A DNA stretch of 64,000 nucleotides from Helicoverpa zea (GCF_022581195.2 NC_061467.1:4836001-4900000); one strand, 5' to 3'; counted from the stretch's first letter, positions 18,680-33,741 are shown. Notes: generated by a model not told the origin, from the sequence alone. Numbers and translations are program-made.

Positions 18680-21600
18680 TTCAAAGAAAACAATTTGAAT
18701 TTCAAACAAAGCAAAGTAGATCTACATAGTAAATAAATAGAACTAGGGCTTCATATGTCGTAAGGGTTCATTGTATTGTAAACACGTTTTACAATGCAAA
18801 GTTAATCAGTATAAAATATTTGTTAATTAGTTCAATGGTCCGTACTTAGGGATCTGGGTGAAATTGTCGAAGTGTTTATTGTAGGTAATTAAGCATATTA
18901 ATTGATCAGGAAATTATTCGTGATAGTTTGTAGTACCTATTGTACGTAATGGGTTAAGTTAATTCCCATTTTATTTCATTGATAGTTTCAGCACGCGAAT
19001 AGAATGCTTTTACGGCTTATAATTAAATTAGACAATTGAAGTGTTTAATATATTTTATGCCCAGCCATGGTTTGTGGTCTCGGTTTTCAAGACTGTCTTT
19101 ATGACAATACCTAAATGATTCCATCATGGACTCGATTCATCTTCTGTATTACTAACCTCTATCTCCACTAACCGACTTTGTAAATAACTAGGTATGTAAG
19201 CCCCACATTTAATAACATTTCCCATACAATATTTAGGATATATCGTGGTCCGTTACCGTCCATATATCCTCGGCGCTTATTGCATTGCAGAGGGAGCGTC
19301 GGCGGAATCCATCGGCGGTAGCAATTTCCGACGACTCGACCAGCCGATACGAAGGTTTAGCTCGGTTGCTACACTAAATTACTATATGAACAAAATATTG
19401 TTTTCTAAATGTTTTTCAGTAATAGGTTCAGTATTTATCATATACATAAATAAACAACTACAAAAAAATATGTCAATGTAAATTGAACACTTATCGTAGG
19501 TACGTATGATTGAGATATAACAAAGGTAGCACAAGAAATACATATTTCGATGAACAAGAGTCGTGATTATATTATACTAGACTGTTGTTAAATTCGTATA
19601 AAGTAAATAAAATTTGAACAAGGTACAATTAGTTAAATCATTAAATCAGTCCCTCAGACGTTGGCATACGGACTCAGTTCACATTCAAGTAAGGTAGGTA
19701 CTTACGCATATGTATACATAGAGTTCTGGATATTAGTCAAGGATTTATAGAATTGATTTTAACATTGTAATAGGCTATTCCAATAGATTTCTTTTTATGT
19801 TTAAGACAATGACATCGTAAATGAATCGGATTCTGATTACGCCGTAGTAGCTCGATTAGGCTGGGAGTACACGCTCGTAAAACGTATGCTATTAGGTACA
19901 CTAAACGTGAAAGTAATGTATAAGTCCTACAGTATTCGAACCTTTTAAGAAATAAAGTCTATTTAAAGTAAAAATCAAATAACATGTTTTCTCTCTACCT
20001 AATGTCTTACTTTTGCTTTTATATAACAAAATTAGTCTTCTATTTAATTTATTCTTTCGACGATAGCCTAGGTTTACGTTTATTGTGTTTGTGACATTAA
20101 ACGAAGACATTTTATGACCCCGTTTCGTAATAAGAGCAGGCGTAGGTTATCTAAACTCATTTTAGTCCCAAAATTGTTGTCAATAAATCGCGTTTGTTGG
20201 AAATAATAATGAATTACAGGACTGATCGAAATAGCTTCGCTACGAAATTGCTTCTTTCATGCTAATAATAGCTTTGTTGAACAAAGAAATAGATACTATC
20301 TATGTAATAGTAAACTCTACAGTTTCGCTTTTTAGACCAAATAATGACAAAACGACATATTTTTAAACATGGTCATTTCTACCCACATAAACCATATAAG
20401 GAAGACTTTAATAACTTAAAATAATCTGCATAAAATTAAAACGAAAGTTCGAAACTCCATTACGAGACCGTAAATCGGGCCACAGAAAAAGCAATAATCT
20501 GGCTAAAAGGCGAAGATTGCAGGCGTATCGTCGCGCTCGAATACATCCGGATTCGTACCGTAAACACATGTGAACGGAATGAATGGCGAATCTTCCGGCC
20601 GGGTAACTGGGGCGTGAAGCGGAGATTTTATTTTGAGGAGGCTGAACCACGAGACCAGTCTGATTTTTCCACCTCGACGGTAATTCTGCGCCGCGTATCG
20701 TGTTCCCTTCCAGTGACAGCTTTCAGCCGATACAGATAAAAAGATTTCATCTTTTTGCAGCTTGTTTATTATTCGATCCGCCGAGGATTTAACTGGTTTA
20801 CGATTTCGAAGGCTTAAGGTTGCTTTATTGTAATGGTGGATTATTCGTAGGTTGTAAGCCTCGTTAAAGCGAAGTCTCGTGTTGTTTAATTAGTAACAGT
20901 TGTTGAAATTGTTCTATGATGATGTTAGGGTTTTCATATAGGTAACCTAGCTTCATTGAAGTTTAAGTTGCCCAGAGTTACTGCCGAATCGGCTGCTTGT
21001 TACTGTATCTTTATACATCTGCGCACATTCATGTATAGCATCTGTTTAAACGTTTCTAACGTAGGTAAATAGGTAGTATTGGGACCACTTGCCATTATGT
21101 ATTTCATTGCAGGGTTAACCCACTCACCATTCACACTCGAATCCCAACTCTGTATTTCGTAAAAATCTGTAAACATAATAAATCAATTTTAAATATATCG
21201 AGCTCTCCAGCTGAAGTGGCTGGTCGCGAGCGGTCGTGAACGTAATTTTGACTGGAATGGCCACCACCCGATTACCGGTATTGTGGTTTAAATGGGTTCC
21301 GATCTTGAAAAACGATTCGCTTGTGCGGTCCTCAAATTGAAATCCAGTGTTCGGTCATTTCACGTAAAAATTTTGATTGAATTTCACCAGTACTGTTAGA
21401 TTTCTATTTTTGAATTTGATAGGTGGTTTAATTGCTGCACCGTAAATCCGATTGGTTGAATGAATTGTTAACGAGAACTGTGACAAATTCAACTGACATA
21501 CGGGTCACCGAGCGTCGTAAAACAGGATTGTCGCTACGTTGGCTTTGTGGTGATAACGATATCTTCAACATCGTCTGTAATCCAAATTGAATATCCTCTT

Positions 21601-24600
21601 TGTCAGGCGACAATGTGTAATGCAAGCAGTTGCTTCAGAAAATTAAATTACGTCTAGAATATTCATAGTGAGCGTTGTGCAAGCACTGCTCCATTACCTA
21701 TTGGTCGATAACAAAGGGCCACTTCGAGCACGGAATCAATTTAGAGCACAAGAGAGGTCGGCCATTGCGCATACTTCCTTAACTACTATAACTGGGCCTG
21801 GAGTGAACCACTTCTTTTGAGCACGTCTGATATATTCACGTTAATTAATACGGGAGCATTGTATACAGAACAAAGAGAATAGTCTGCCTTACCATGATGT
21901 GTGAAAGCGGGAATAATCCTATTATGAAAGAAGGATTATACATTCGTTGATGCCGAGCGTGAGATCATGGGTTTGATCTTTATTTCAAACAAATCGTAAT
22001 TGCGTCTGAGCAGAGTTTTATCTTTTAATCTATATTCTATCTATACCCAGTCGATAGCAATAAGCTCGGCTCGTTTTACGAAGAATTTCAATAATTTATG
22101 AAGTAGGTAGGTATACATCGTAAAATATCTCGATTTCGGAGAAGTCTAATACCTCGAGTTCCAGGAAACATTGATGTTATGTTTAACATGAAAACAAATG
22201 TGTACTCTATTATGTGCTACAAGAACGTTTTATTTCAGACTTTTCTATTAACAGCATAGATTTAAAGAAAGCTCTCTTTCAATACAATGCATAATAAATA
22301 GGGATTCTTTTGTAAGAATCTCACGGATATTTTTGTAAAGTAAATTCCATTCATGTTTAAGAGAAACGTGCCACACAATAGAATGATCTGGATCAAGTCG
22401 CATTCAGTGCATCAGAATGCGTTTGCATCAAATGTGGAAAATAGACGACAGGGTTTTATATAGCTGTAGATATATCTAGGTGCTGTTTATCTCCAAGTAA
22501 TCCTTTAAACATCTTGAGAGGGATGAACTGGACTTATTCATGTTGTTTGTAGCGTACCTGCATGTCTTAGTAAGTGTACCTATAGTTAATTTACATAGGT
22601 AATGAATATTTTATCTAATTAATATTCAGAAGACCATGTTGGCCAATGATTTCTGACCGTGAGTTCTGCTGATCCGGATTCCATTGTCAAGCAAAGGACA
22701 GTGTAAATATCTGATTTACTACGCCCAATGTCTAAGAAGTAGCTAATATGAATTCCGCAGAAATTCTGGCGTGATTATTCTTCGCATTATTTTGATCAAA
22801 GCGGATTGGTTATTTCAGACGAAGCCCTGCCACCTAAGAATACTTACAATGTTATTGGCAATACGAATAAGAGAATGGAAATATCCGTGAAGCTATTCGT
22901 TGCCCCAATTAATGGGATCAGATAACGCAAGCAACGTGCATACAAATGTATGAACATCAGGTGTGTACGTACCTACCTTTCTACCCCTCGTCTCCTCAGG
23001 GAAATACAGGCGTTATGTTACATAAATACACGAGAAATGTTACTCAGCTTTGTCTAAAAATAAATTATGTTTTTCTGTAATTTGTTTCGTGAAAGTGTCT
23101 AGAAAAGTTATGACTTAATTAACATAAAAATTGAACGCTACGCACTAGAGTACTTCGGTTTATTTATTGTGAATCGAAATTCATGTAAATTGAACAAATA
23201 AATTTTCTGGGTCGTGTACATGAATAGCATGTTTATTAATTCGTTTTTATTTTTTAGTCTTTATTTATGAAACCTTTTCCATTTTCTCTAATTTTTTACC
23301 GCAAACACGACGTGTAAAGTATCTTTCAGTAGCTTTTAGATTTTTCTTTGTTTCACACTGATGTGTCTGTTTCTCAGTTATAATTTGGCGCTACAGCAAA
23401 TTACAATTAATTTCATCAACATCGTAGTAATTATTCACGTGAAACAACAAAGTACTGCACGTATTGACAGGCTTGGTAAACTCCATGTATGTAAAAGGGA
23501 GTAAGTTCGGAGTTACACAGTAGACTAGGTGTCGCTGCCTCTAACTTTATTGGGGCTCTCGCAACTTTGAAACTATTGTTAATGTTGCCTCCTACGTGCT
23601 TTTGTTACCAATATGTTTGAAAGGATTCTACTTTTATTTTGTTTACTTGGTTTTTTAAAATCACTATAGAAATTTTGAGTTTATTTGGAGTCCATAACTA
23701 AGAGACTGAAGTGAAAGTTCTCTAATTGAGAGCCTGAGAACTACAAGCAATTTTAACTGCACTGTAAAAGTGCTTAAAATCCAGTTTTATAAAACCATGA
23801 TTTATCCATTTGCTTCCTTGTGCACAGTAAGTATTTATTTCCTACTTATTTTTCATGAAACATAGGCAGCGGCTCATGTTTGCAGAGAAATAAGACATTA
23901 ACTAGTAGATTAGTACTTACATTTCTCCCTGAAAACATACGACAAACTTCGACAAATGAATAATGATTTACTAAGTCAAGGGATTTATTCACATCTATAG
24001 GTTTAAACAGCTTTAGATAGATACCATATCTGGAATAGGTGAAGGGTGAAATAGCTTGGGAGGCTTGTTTGAGACCTAGCCTTTAGCTAACCAGTGTAGT
24101 CGTGGCCTTAAATCCGACACGTCGTTGCCACACATGGCTCCGAGCCAAACTTGTGTACCGTCAGGCATTCTGTAGGTATATTTGATGAACACCTATTTTT
24201 TCATTTATTAATTAAAAATCGTATTAAATTCTTCTTTCATTTAGAGTAAATAGAAAGCTGCACATATGTATTTTTAATCGACTTGCCAAAAAAGGGGGAG
24301 GTTGGCAATTCGTCGAAATCTCTTTTACGCAGTGTGTTTATTAGCAGTTAAAGAGAGAACCAAACCGTAATGGCGGGAAGCACTTTAAACTTTCAAACAA
24401 TCAGATTATCAGCTTACAGTCTGGTCGTTAATGATTGGGTCCTATTCGACGGTAAAGGGCTAAATGGTGTCCGCACTGATTTTGTTTACAAAGCTAAATG
24501 GGTCCCGGAAAATCTAGAAAACTCCGCACGTAATTAAACATTAGTGTTATTAGTACGTTAATTGCGTTGATATTTGACCGTGGGTTAAAATAAATGGAGA

Positions 24601-26700
24601 GAGGTCGTTTTAATTTTGGAATTACATAATATAATAATTGGTATATAGTAATGAGAGAGGTTGGTAAAGGTCATTGCGTACGATTTGTGTTTGCATTTTG
24701 TGGGTTAATTGGAAATATACTTTATGTAAATTAGTTTTAACCAAATATAAGTTATTTAAATAGTGTTTACGGCTTCACGCTCACATCAGACTTCAGGTTT
24801 TCAGGACAGATAATCTGACCGAGTTTTCTGAGAAGTTTCAACTAGGATTTTCTGATTGGCTTTTTGTATGACACGTGCATTGCACTATTACTGTCAGAGT
24901 CTTCTATTTTTCTTCTCCCAAAAAATCGGTCACCGATTTTCGGACGTAAGCCTAAGGTAAGCCTGAATTGAGGTTGTCAGTTGCATCGTCTGGGTTTCCT
25001 CAACCCAGGTCAGGTAGACCGTTGCATGTTAAAAAACATTGCTTCTCTTTTGCATACGAGTATACGGGAAGCTGATGAAGCAAGTGGACTGTAAGTTGTA
25101 ACAGATTTATACTGGTTTAGTTATACCTAGCGAAAACATAGCACAAAATCAGACTTCCGATCGTCCCCTCTTCGTGTTTTCTTAGACAACTGTTAGACAG
25201 ATAATCTGACATCAGTTCCGTTCGTGATCTTGGATCGAGATTTATCCAAATATCGGACGATCAAATTGATAGATGTCAGTCTCTCCAGAAATCAGTGTCA
25301 GAAACTCGTATTCCAAACCAATGGACAAGAAAAAAGGTTGTGATGCGATAATAATAGCTCCGTCAAGTAAATAAAAGAGTTAAAGAAAAATGGTCCGAGG
25401 AAAACTTAAGAGAGTCCAGTATGCCTGTTTAGTTAATGTATAAAATATTAATGCTTAGAATATTTTTGAAATTGCACCTTAATATTACCATCCCACATTG
25501 GTTAAACAAAAAGTTGAGTAGTTCTATTTTTTTAAAGAACAGTTATGTAATTATAGCCAACTTATAAAAATTATATTGACCAAATAAGAATATGAAACAG
25601 AATACGATAGGTTTACGGAAGTATCCAGATGTTTTTTTAAGCGGTTGTCAACTGGTATCGCATGTCAGTCATGATAGCAGATAGCAATTGCACGGTGCAA
25701 TCTGCTGTCAACATGATCGGAATTGACATCGCAAATTAAAATATGTGTATATTTTATGCATCAATTCATTCACACATGCTCTTTCAATGGAGCATAGATC
25801 GTATCAAGGCCGGGGATCAGAAACAGGGTTGATTAGCTACTGACCATTAAATTTTGCATCCAAATAAACTTTCATTGAACAACTTATGCTTACACCTACG
25901 TCACAATTATGTCGTCTTAAAAAGCTTAGATAAGAATCCCAAAAAAAAAACACTTATTGATAGGATTAAATCCATGATTTAATCTTGTAAACCATAATGA
26001 GAAATAGTTTTCACTACGGGTACGTGGTCCGTATTAAGGTGCAAGCATACATAAGTACTATATAACCACATACTCTACCACGAACAATAAGAAGATTAAA
26101 AGCTCAGAATTCTCTGAAGCTCTGAATGAATAATTTTATTCAGAAATTATTATTTTATTATAATCACGGTGGACAAGATGAAGATAAATGAGAGGCGGCT
26201 GATTGCGACCAGCGACCAAACGGTTTAGATACAAAAGCCTTTTTAAATCCCTTTAGTGCCGCCCTCCTAATCCTCCCGCTGAAGGATTCTGTAGATTGGA
26301 CGCATAACTTTTTCAAAACAAATTTACATATTTTCCGGGACGCTGTGATTGATCGTGTATACGTACTTGTAAGGTTTGCTGTCTCCAGGTTTAATAATGT
26401 AGGGTATGTGTACTGAATTGCTTGGATACCGCGTTACATTATGCGAAATGGCTATTAGAAGCGCTTTTTTGGGTGTCTGTTTTTATCGTTATTTTTTTAG
26501 GATTTTGTTTGTATGTCAGATACAATTTAATATCTATCATCTGAATACCCCTTCAAAGCTATAGGTATAATATTCAGTTTTTTTTTTTAAATAGATTCAA
26601 TCCATATCGTACCTCACAATTTATTGATTAACTTATTTCAAGAAAAGATATAAAGTGTACACCGAATACATAAGTACCAAGTACATACAGTCATCATTAT
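18680..26700. other. Long non-coding stretch
   Basis: No exon, RNA gene or named transposon could be supported in these 8 kb. The sequence is AT-rich with blocks of raised GC content and lower simple-sequence content, notably about 20.42-20.72 kb, 21.2-21.6 kb and 24.27-24.56 kb (the last with TAATTA and TTAATTGC homeodomain-type cores). These could be conserved regulatory DNA, but that cannot be judged from one sequence. Confidence 0.4.
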
Positions 26701-26707
26701 GTATTGC

Positions 26708-27022
26708 AAAACAAAAGACATACCAATGACGTCACGCACGAAATGACAGAGAAAGATGAATAAAAGAAAGAGATAAAGTATTTTTCAAAGTATTCGAATG
26801 TTTGAAATAAAAAACAAAAGACATGCCAGTGACGTCATGCACGAAATGAAAGAGACAGATGACTGAAAAGAAAGAGACACAATGTTGCTGTAAGAATTCG
26901 AACGTTTGAAATTGTTCAAAACAAATGACATGCCAGTGACATCACGCACGAAATGAAAGAGATAGACGAGTAAAAAGAAAGAGAAAAAATATGTTTCAAA
27001 GTATTCGAATGGTTGAAAAAGA
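26708..27022. repeat. Three tandem units of about 105 bp, each with a CRE-like site
   Basis: Units start at 26708, 26811 and 26918, each at AAAACAAA(A/T)GACAT. All carry CCA(A/G)TGACRTCA(C/T)GCACG, then AAATGA(A/C)AGAGA, and end in TATTCGAATG(T/G)TTGAAA or a variant. The first two have the full cAMP-response-element core TGACGTCA; the third has TGACATCA. The minus-strand ORF over the array is a product of the repeat, not a gene. Confidence 0.9.
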
Positions 27023-27049
27023 AAAAGGTAGGTAGGTACTATCAAGCTA

Positions 27050-30000
27050 CTAGTGAGTAGTTTGAAGTTTTATTTCAGTACCATTTTTCTCTCGTTAGTC
27101 AATATAAGCGATTTTAGTGGATCCAAATATTTTTGTGCATCCGATCTTTATAATGCTGTTGAATTATTTATCTTCGTCTACTTTAGCAACTCTGTGAATT
27201 AGCCAGCGAATTTTTCAGCAGTTTGAATTAATGAATATTAGTCCCTTAACACGAAACTTGCATTAGACCTTCAGAATTATAAAGTTCTTTAGCCCCTAAC
27301 TGCGGGTTCTCTTAGTTTCAAGTTTAGAAAGAAGTATAGTCACGTATAGTTGGTAATTATACTAAGCTTAAGGTCCATATTTTATACACGAATATAAACT
27401 GAAGTTGTATTAAAAATAAAATAAAAAACTATTTCACGTCATTTATACCTAATTTCTGTGGTGAATGTACGTAGTTACTGGTTATTAAGAGATGATAATA
27501 ATGGATACTAATGAAATGTGGCAAAGAAAAATTAAAACAGCCAGTAGCACTCGAGCTTTCCTAGCCCGTTTCACAAAATTGGAGTTCAGGAACGTTCCAG
27601 AAAATATACATAGCTAATTCAATAACAACGCAACTAAGAGACGAGTATTTAGCACACATAATTCTGTTGGAGCTGTCTAATAACATAACGAGCTAACATT
27701 GTTTGTGCTGCGAGTTCACGCAGTTTCCTATATGCTAATGTTTCTTAAATCTTACATCGCTTTCACACCAGCGAATTTGTTCGCGCGTGTCCACTGGGGT
27801 TATCAACGCAGGACGCATTCCACGCAGAAAATCTCTCACATGGTTCCAGACTGTCATCGTTCAAACTGGTAGTTGTCAATTGTTTTCGGTCATGCGGAAA
27901 ATGTGTTAGTGTGAAAGCGCTGTTAGTTTCACCCGTATCCTAAAGTAGAATTTGCATATTCCCACGATGTGTTTACACTTATAATAAGATTTTATAATTG
28001 TTTTTGTTTGTTAGTTTACGCGATTTCGTATACGGTTTGTGAATTTAGCTGAAACCAAACATGATCTGAAAACGTATCTATTTAATGTATGGAAATAATA
28101 TAATGAATTTAAAAAGAAATGAAATTACTTATATTTAAATAATATTTTTAACGCAATTTTAAGAACTTACGTAAACAGATGTTATTGATTGACAATCTCA
28201 AGTTTTTATTATTTAATACAAGTATCAGAAAGAGCCACTACGAATACTAACTCCGGTATAATATTTATTTATGCAATTTTATTTGCTTTGGCAGCTTATA
28301 TAATATTCAGGCTGTGGTATACATTTGTATTATAATAAAGGTCCCCGTCTGTCTCACAGACGACGCTGTCTCGTCTCGTCATGTACTAGTTCAGTTCGTC
28401 AGGTGTTCTAAACATTTTATATTATTATGGCTACAAGTTTTGCCAGCCGGTTCACTTGTTTTAAAATGTATTTTAGAATATTTTTTTAAGAATTTTTGAT
28501 TTTTTTTTCTTGTCTAAGCGGAGATGTGATGGCTGGTGGAATGTACACGTTACACTCCCTCAGCACGATGTTAGTGGCAACTGATCGAATGGAAGTTTGA
28601 AATATGTATTGTAAATTCCGCATTAATTTAAATGCTTATTACCTTATTAAGAAAAGTATGGTCGCTTTTCATGACATATTTTTAGTAACTAGCTCCATTT
28701 TATCCAGTTAACTTCCAAAAACGTATAATCTGTTAACAAATACCCGAGATTTCCTGTAATTTACACATTAAAACAAATGGGAAAAACTCGGCCTATAAAT
28801 CTCTTGGAGGGTTACGAGCTTTTCCTTAGGATGTCGATTTATCAACTAAGAATAGGAACAAGGGGTTAACGAGCCTTAACATACAAAAATTGAGATTAAC
28901 GCTCTTGCGAGCGAGTTAAGTCGACGTACTTACTTCTTAATTGGAACAAAGATACACCATTTTTACGTGTCTAGTATATTCACGGTCTGAGTTCAAATTC
29001 TACCTACATGAATTTAAAATTAGAGCATATTAGAAAATGCTTTTTCTCGAGTAAAATGCAAAATAATAAAATCACGACTTGAAGTTATTTTCGTAACTAA
29101 TCCTCTGGCAAATTAGCCACGTATTTTTCAGAATTATTTGAGACAAACACGACCGCGATCTCGTAATTGGAGTTTCAAAACGTATTTCCACAAAGATTTC
29201 GTGTTTCGGCACGTCCTTGTTTGGGGGAATGTACGGAAAAGCCCCAGAATATGAGGTAACTGAGAAAAATTAAATTAGCCGAGACGAGAGGGCCCCGTAT
29301 CACTATGTTCACAATAGGGGAATATTCGCCATTTTTCTTTTAGTTACACATTCGTTTACTTGGGGTGAAAAACTTTTCGGTTCAAATAGCCAATTTTCGT
29401 TTATCAAGGGGACGGTAATTCTGGGAATCTGTAAGAATGGGAGCTAATCTTCTAATGAAAGATAAATCTTCGACTATTTACTTTTGTAGATTTTGGGTAA
29501 CGAAATATCAGTTGTTCAGTCTTATCTTTACAAAATGAATACAATTCAACCTAATATTGACATAGCTGGTAGCTTTTACATTCTCAATTTGAAATTGTGT
29601 ACGCAAAATATTTAAAGCCTAGGTATTCGATATTCATGTAACGTAAATCTTTTGGTTCAACACGGCGAGCCGGTAGCGTAAGCAAAGCATGTAATATGCC
29701 TACGTTAAACACAGCTCAGTGTTTCAGCGTATAGTACGCCGTACCGCAAACTTTCATGTTTAATACCGCACTAAGTATGAAGAGTTTTGTAGCGGAAGAT
29801 TACGGCCGAGTTGCTCTTCATCCACGCCCCAGATACCTAATACCTATTGATTTATTTTTAGTTTAATGTTGTTCGGTAAAGGAAAACTTTGAATGAAAAT
29901 CTAGACTTTATAGTCTGGAAAGTAAGCAAGGTTTCTGAGATAATTATTATCAACATTTTATAGATTACTTGGAACTTTGCCCGATTGTTGGAAATTAGAA

Positions 30001-32180
30001 AATACTTTATGTACCTACTTAGTTAGAATGTGTTTTAAATTAAGTTTTATGTTTTTCAAGAATATAATAAAGTTATAACTTATTATACTTAATAGGCTTC
30101 AGTTCGTGGCTGAAAATATTTTAATCGTTGAATATATATAGAACAAAAACACAGTCTTAAATAAATTGTCTCACTCACTTACTTACTACTATCACAGTAG
30201 AACTATTTTTAAACTGTACTGGCAACATTTATGCAATGCACCAAACAAAAAAACAAAAAAACAAAACACAAGCGGCAGGCGTATTCTACATTCAAGTTAG
30301 GGCGCGAAAGAAGTCGGAAGGCGACGTCATTGAGATCATATCGCACATCCGAAGACCCAACTGATTTATGTGGTTCCTAATGATCACTCCCTGAGAATTG
30401 ATGAGCAATTGTGCTGCGAAGAAACGCCGAGTGATTTCAGAATAGCAACGTCATCGCTAACTGTTGGGGAGGAAAATTGTGTTATTATGGTAAAAGTTTT
30501 ATGGATCGGTGCAGTTTGTTTCTTTGATGATGTGTTTATAATTTATACATATGAAAATATGATCGACTTTGATAAAAAATAACGTACTTATAATAGTTAT
30601 CAATAAGCGAATTTAATTTACCTGCCTACTTTATTTACAATATTAGAGCTATGAGCTAAAAGCATTTATATTGATCTCGTTCTAAGAAATCTAACACTAA
30701 GATATGATATAAATAGACTTTAATTTAATCCACAAGAATAATCACCAATTAGAAAATAATTTATATGAAAATAATTGACTACTGACACTGATACAAATTT
30801 TCTCAATATACAGTCAAAAGTTAATTCAGCTACTTCGGTTAAGTAACCGCAGAGGGTATTAAGGCTATAAATCACGGGCCGAAGCAAATTGTTATCGAAT
30901 GAGACAGGCCAGCCGGCTCAGCACTGGGGGCCACTGACAGGGCCCTGCGTTACTGAAGTCTGAGAAAAATATAGAAGGTCCATTTTGTTCTGGCTTGACA
31001 GAATGTTAAGAAGTAGAGAATGCCATTGAGATTATAGAAATAATGTCTTGTGTAGATCTGACATGACAATGATGAATAAGAGTCTCCTAAGCCTGTATTA
31101 TACCTAAATCCGTTTAGGAGTTCTTCATGCTTTTGGCAACTTCTTGTCGTAATTTGCAATTCTTCTAAAAAAGAGAAATTGTGAATAATTTAAGAAACAT
31201 TAGATGTTCCTTCACTTTTTCTTAAACTGTAATACCTAACTTTTTATTTTTTTACTTGCTAAACTCAACTTGTGGAATCACCACTATAAAGTTAAGAACC
31301 GCTCAAGTTGATTTTGAAAACTATGACTAGTAAACCTTTTGACATTTTTATTTTATCATGTCCCATGTTTGCACCAAAGCGTTTTAAACATGAACTCCGA
31401 TTTCTGACTTTATTCCTATGATGGTAATCGTAGACATAACAAAAGTAAATAAATGGATATTTCCTTAAGCAAATATGACAAGAGTTATTAAATCAATTTA
31501 TTCCGTATTAGATGGTGTTTTAATGTTAGCAGTACTAAAGATTTCCTCGTGAGAAATTAAAGCGAATGTTGTTGAAGCACCTAATAGTTCACATTGAAGA
31601 ACGTGGTAGACTTTTAGTACTCTTATTTAACATGGACTTGGTATATGCTTTTACATGGATACTAATCAGTTCATAATTCACGCGAATAAGTTTGTATTTT
31701 TAACACCTTATACAAGGTGTTGATTTGCATTTGTGCCATAGTTCAGGAGGAGGACATACAATACGTAAATAATCGATTGGAATTACAGTAGATGGGAAAT
31801 AACTAATATGCACTGCTTTTTTTGTCATTGAAATGTCGTAGTATTTCAGAAGTCATCCAATTTTATGAGTTAAATTTATGATTAATCGTTGCGTATGCTT
31901 TGTGTTTGCGTTTGTGTGAGGGCGCAGCACGGTTTTAAGGCCAGTAACATACGCGCCAAGTTTAAATAAGGCTAGATGACATTTATGGAATTCCGAAAAA
32001 AAATTAAAGAAAAAAAATGACGTACCAATTTTTTTATTGATTTGGGTCGAGAATCATTAGCATAATTACCTCCTTGAATATGGCACAGATGCAAATCAAC
32101 AGCTTGTATATGTGCAGGAGTGTTTTGTAATTCTTTTTTTCATAGCCAAGATTTGACAAGCGAATCTTCTCGACAAGATC
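27050..32180. other. Non-coding stretch
   Basis: AT-rich sequence without a supported gene. The few ORFs of 60-70 codons have no recognisable domain or splice context. A short hairpin (ACACCTTATACAAGGTGT) is at about 31.70 kb. Confidence 0.4.
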
Positions 32181-32188
32181 TCTAGAGG

Positions 32189-32665
32189 CCCCAGTACACG
32201 TTGGCCCAAGTGAGGCCAATACACGCCATCATCAATGTGTACACGGGGTATTGGTGCAGGTTGGCGGACATTTGTCAAGGTTGGTGCGCATTCGGCGAGT
32301 TGTCGGTTTTTTGGGCACACATCAAAGGAATCTTAGCCCAGCTTGGCGTGTGGTGTTTACACATTCGGCCAATGTTTAGTTCGTCACCGGCCGCTGAGGA
32401 TAGTACACTTTTGTGTTGCGTATAACAATAAATAAAGTAGTAAATATAGTAGTGTAGTATAATATAAATATAGTAGTACAGTATAGTATAAATATAGTAG
32501 TGTAGTATACAAATAAACAGCCGCAGCCGTAACTACCTCGACGTCCATCGCAAGTGGTTTGCCAGGCAGCAATGAGCCATGCGCCAATGTGTAAACACCA
32601 TTTGATCGTGGCCTACATTTGTGCATTGCAAAGCTTGGCTCAACACAGGCCAACGTGTACTGGGG
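32189..32665. mobile_element. Non-autonomous DNA transposon with 18-bp terminal inverted repeats
   Basis: CCCCAGTACACGTTGGCC at 32189-32206 is the exact reverse complement of GGCCAACGTGTACTGGGG at 32648-32665. The sub-terminal parts are rich in repeated TTGGC/GCCAA motifs on both sides (GTGTTTACACATT-type stretches are shared in inverse order). The centre is an AT-rich minisatellite. No transposase is encoded. Superfamily cannot be assigned because the target duplication is unclear. Confidence 0.8.
32430..32512. repeat. AT-rich minisatellite inside the DNA element
   Basis: About two and a half copies of a roughly 30-bp unit (AAATATAGTAGTGTAGTATA with small changes). Confidence 0.8.
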
Positions 32666-33741
32666 GCTTAAGAACCAATGCGCAAGGAGCCAAATGGCTA
32701 ACTTCAGAAATGTAAAAATAATAATTGTAAGTTATTAACATATTTGATAACATATTTGAAAAGTGGTATCTACAGCCTAGTCGTTGTTTAAATAACTTAT
32801 TACTGTAAACAAAACATAAAAAAATAATGTAAAAGAAGAAGAAGAAAGATAAACAAAGTGATTTAAATGAGCTCGCGTACACAAAGCAAAGCTGAGCCGA
32901 AAAATAAACGAATCATATTTTGAGGGAGTACTCTTACTTGTTGTATTAAGTTGTGGCTTAGACAAGCAAAGTAAATATTCTTAGTATAAAAAGATAAATC
33001 TAATATTCTTTGAAGTTCTTTTAGTGTATAGCCTTTATTTATTTATTGGTCTTCTTCGCACAATAGAAATGTTTACTCTAATATTTGATACACTCCAAAT
33101 AAATTGTGTTTGTTGAGATACTTATTACCGAATATGTTTGTATATCATACAAGAAGGTTATATTTTAAATAAAAAAAAGGTCTTAAAATAGATAAAAAGG
33201 CAGGTAAAAACCACCACTGAGTTATAAAAAACTGCTTAGATATTATATAGCATCAAAGTTGTATTTTTACGACAAATAATTTCCACAGCCTCATCGTAAA
33301 AGTCTCGGTATTTTTCATATTTTTTTCATTTATGTTCTGTGAAAATATCATCTACTTTTAATATATTTTGCGTAAAAATGTTTCTGAATGCAGGTATTTA
33401 TATTATGATGATAAAGTTTGCCGCTATGTTTAAAAAGAAACATAATTTTTCCCTGTGGGTATTTTCAATTTTTAACTTTTAATGAAGCTTGACAAAAACA
33501 TGTCCATAGTAATTTCGTATCTTCTTTTTTAATTAGGAAACTGCAATAACCAATTATAGAGGATGACTTGGAGTTAACCAATGTATTGGTTCTTGAAAAT
33601 CTAGAGCTTTATAGCCTTTGACGACGTACATTTAGCTACCAGGCTGAATTTCCGTAGGCCAGGAGAGTTTAGTTGATTAAATACAGATACACATGAATTT
33701 CACATAATGTGACTTACCTAAGTTTCTTAATCCTACTTATA

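Noticed and set aside
26785..27045. Minus-strand ORF of 86 codons
   Set aside because: It is an open frame created by the 105-bp tandem repeats; the amino-acid sequence is itself periodic.
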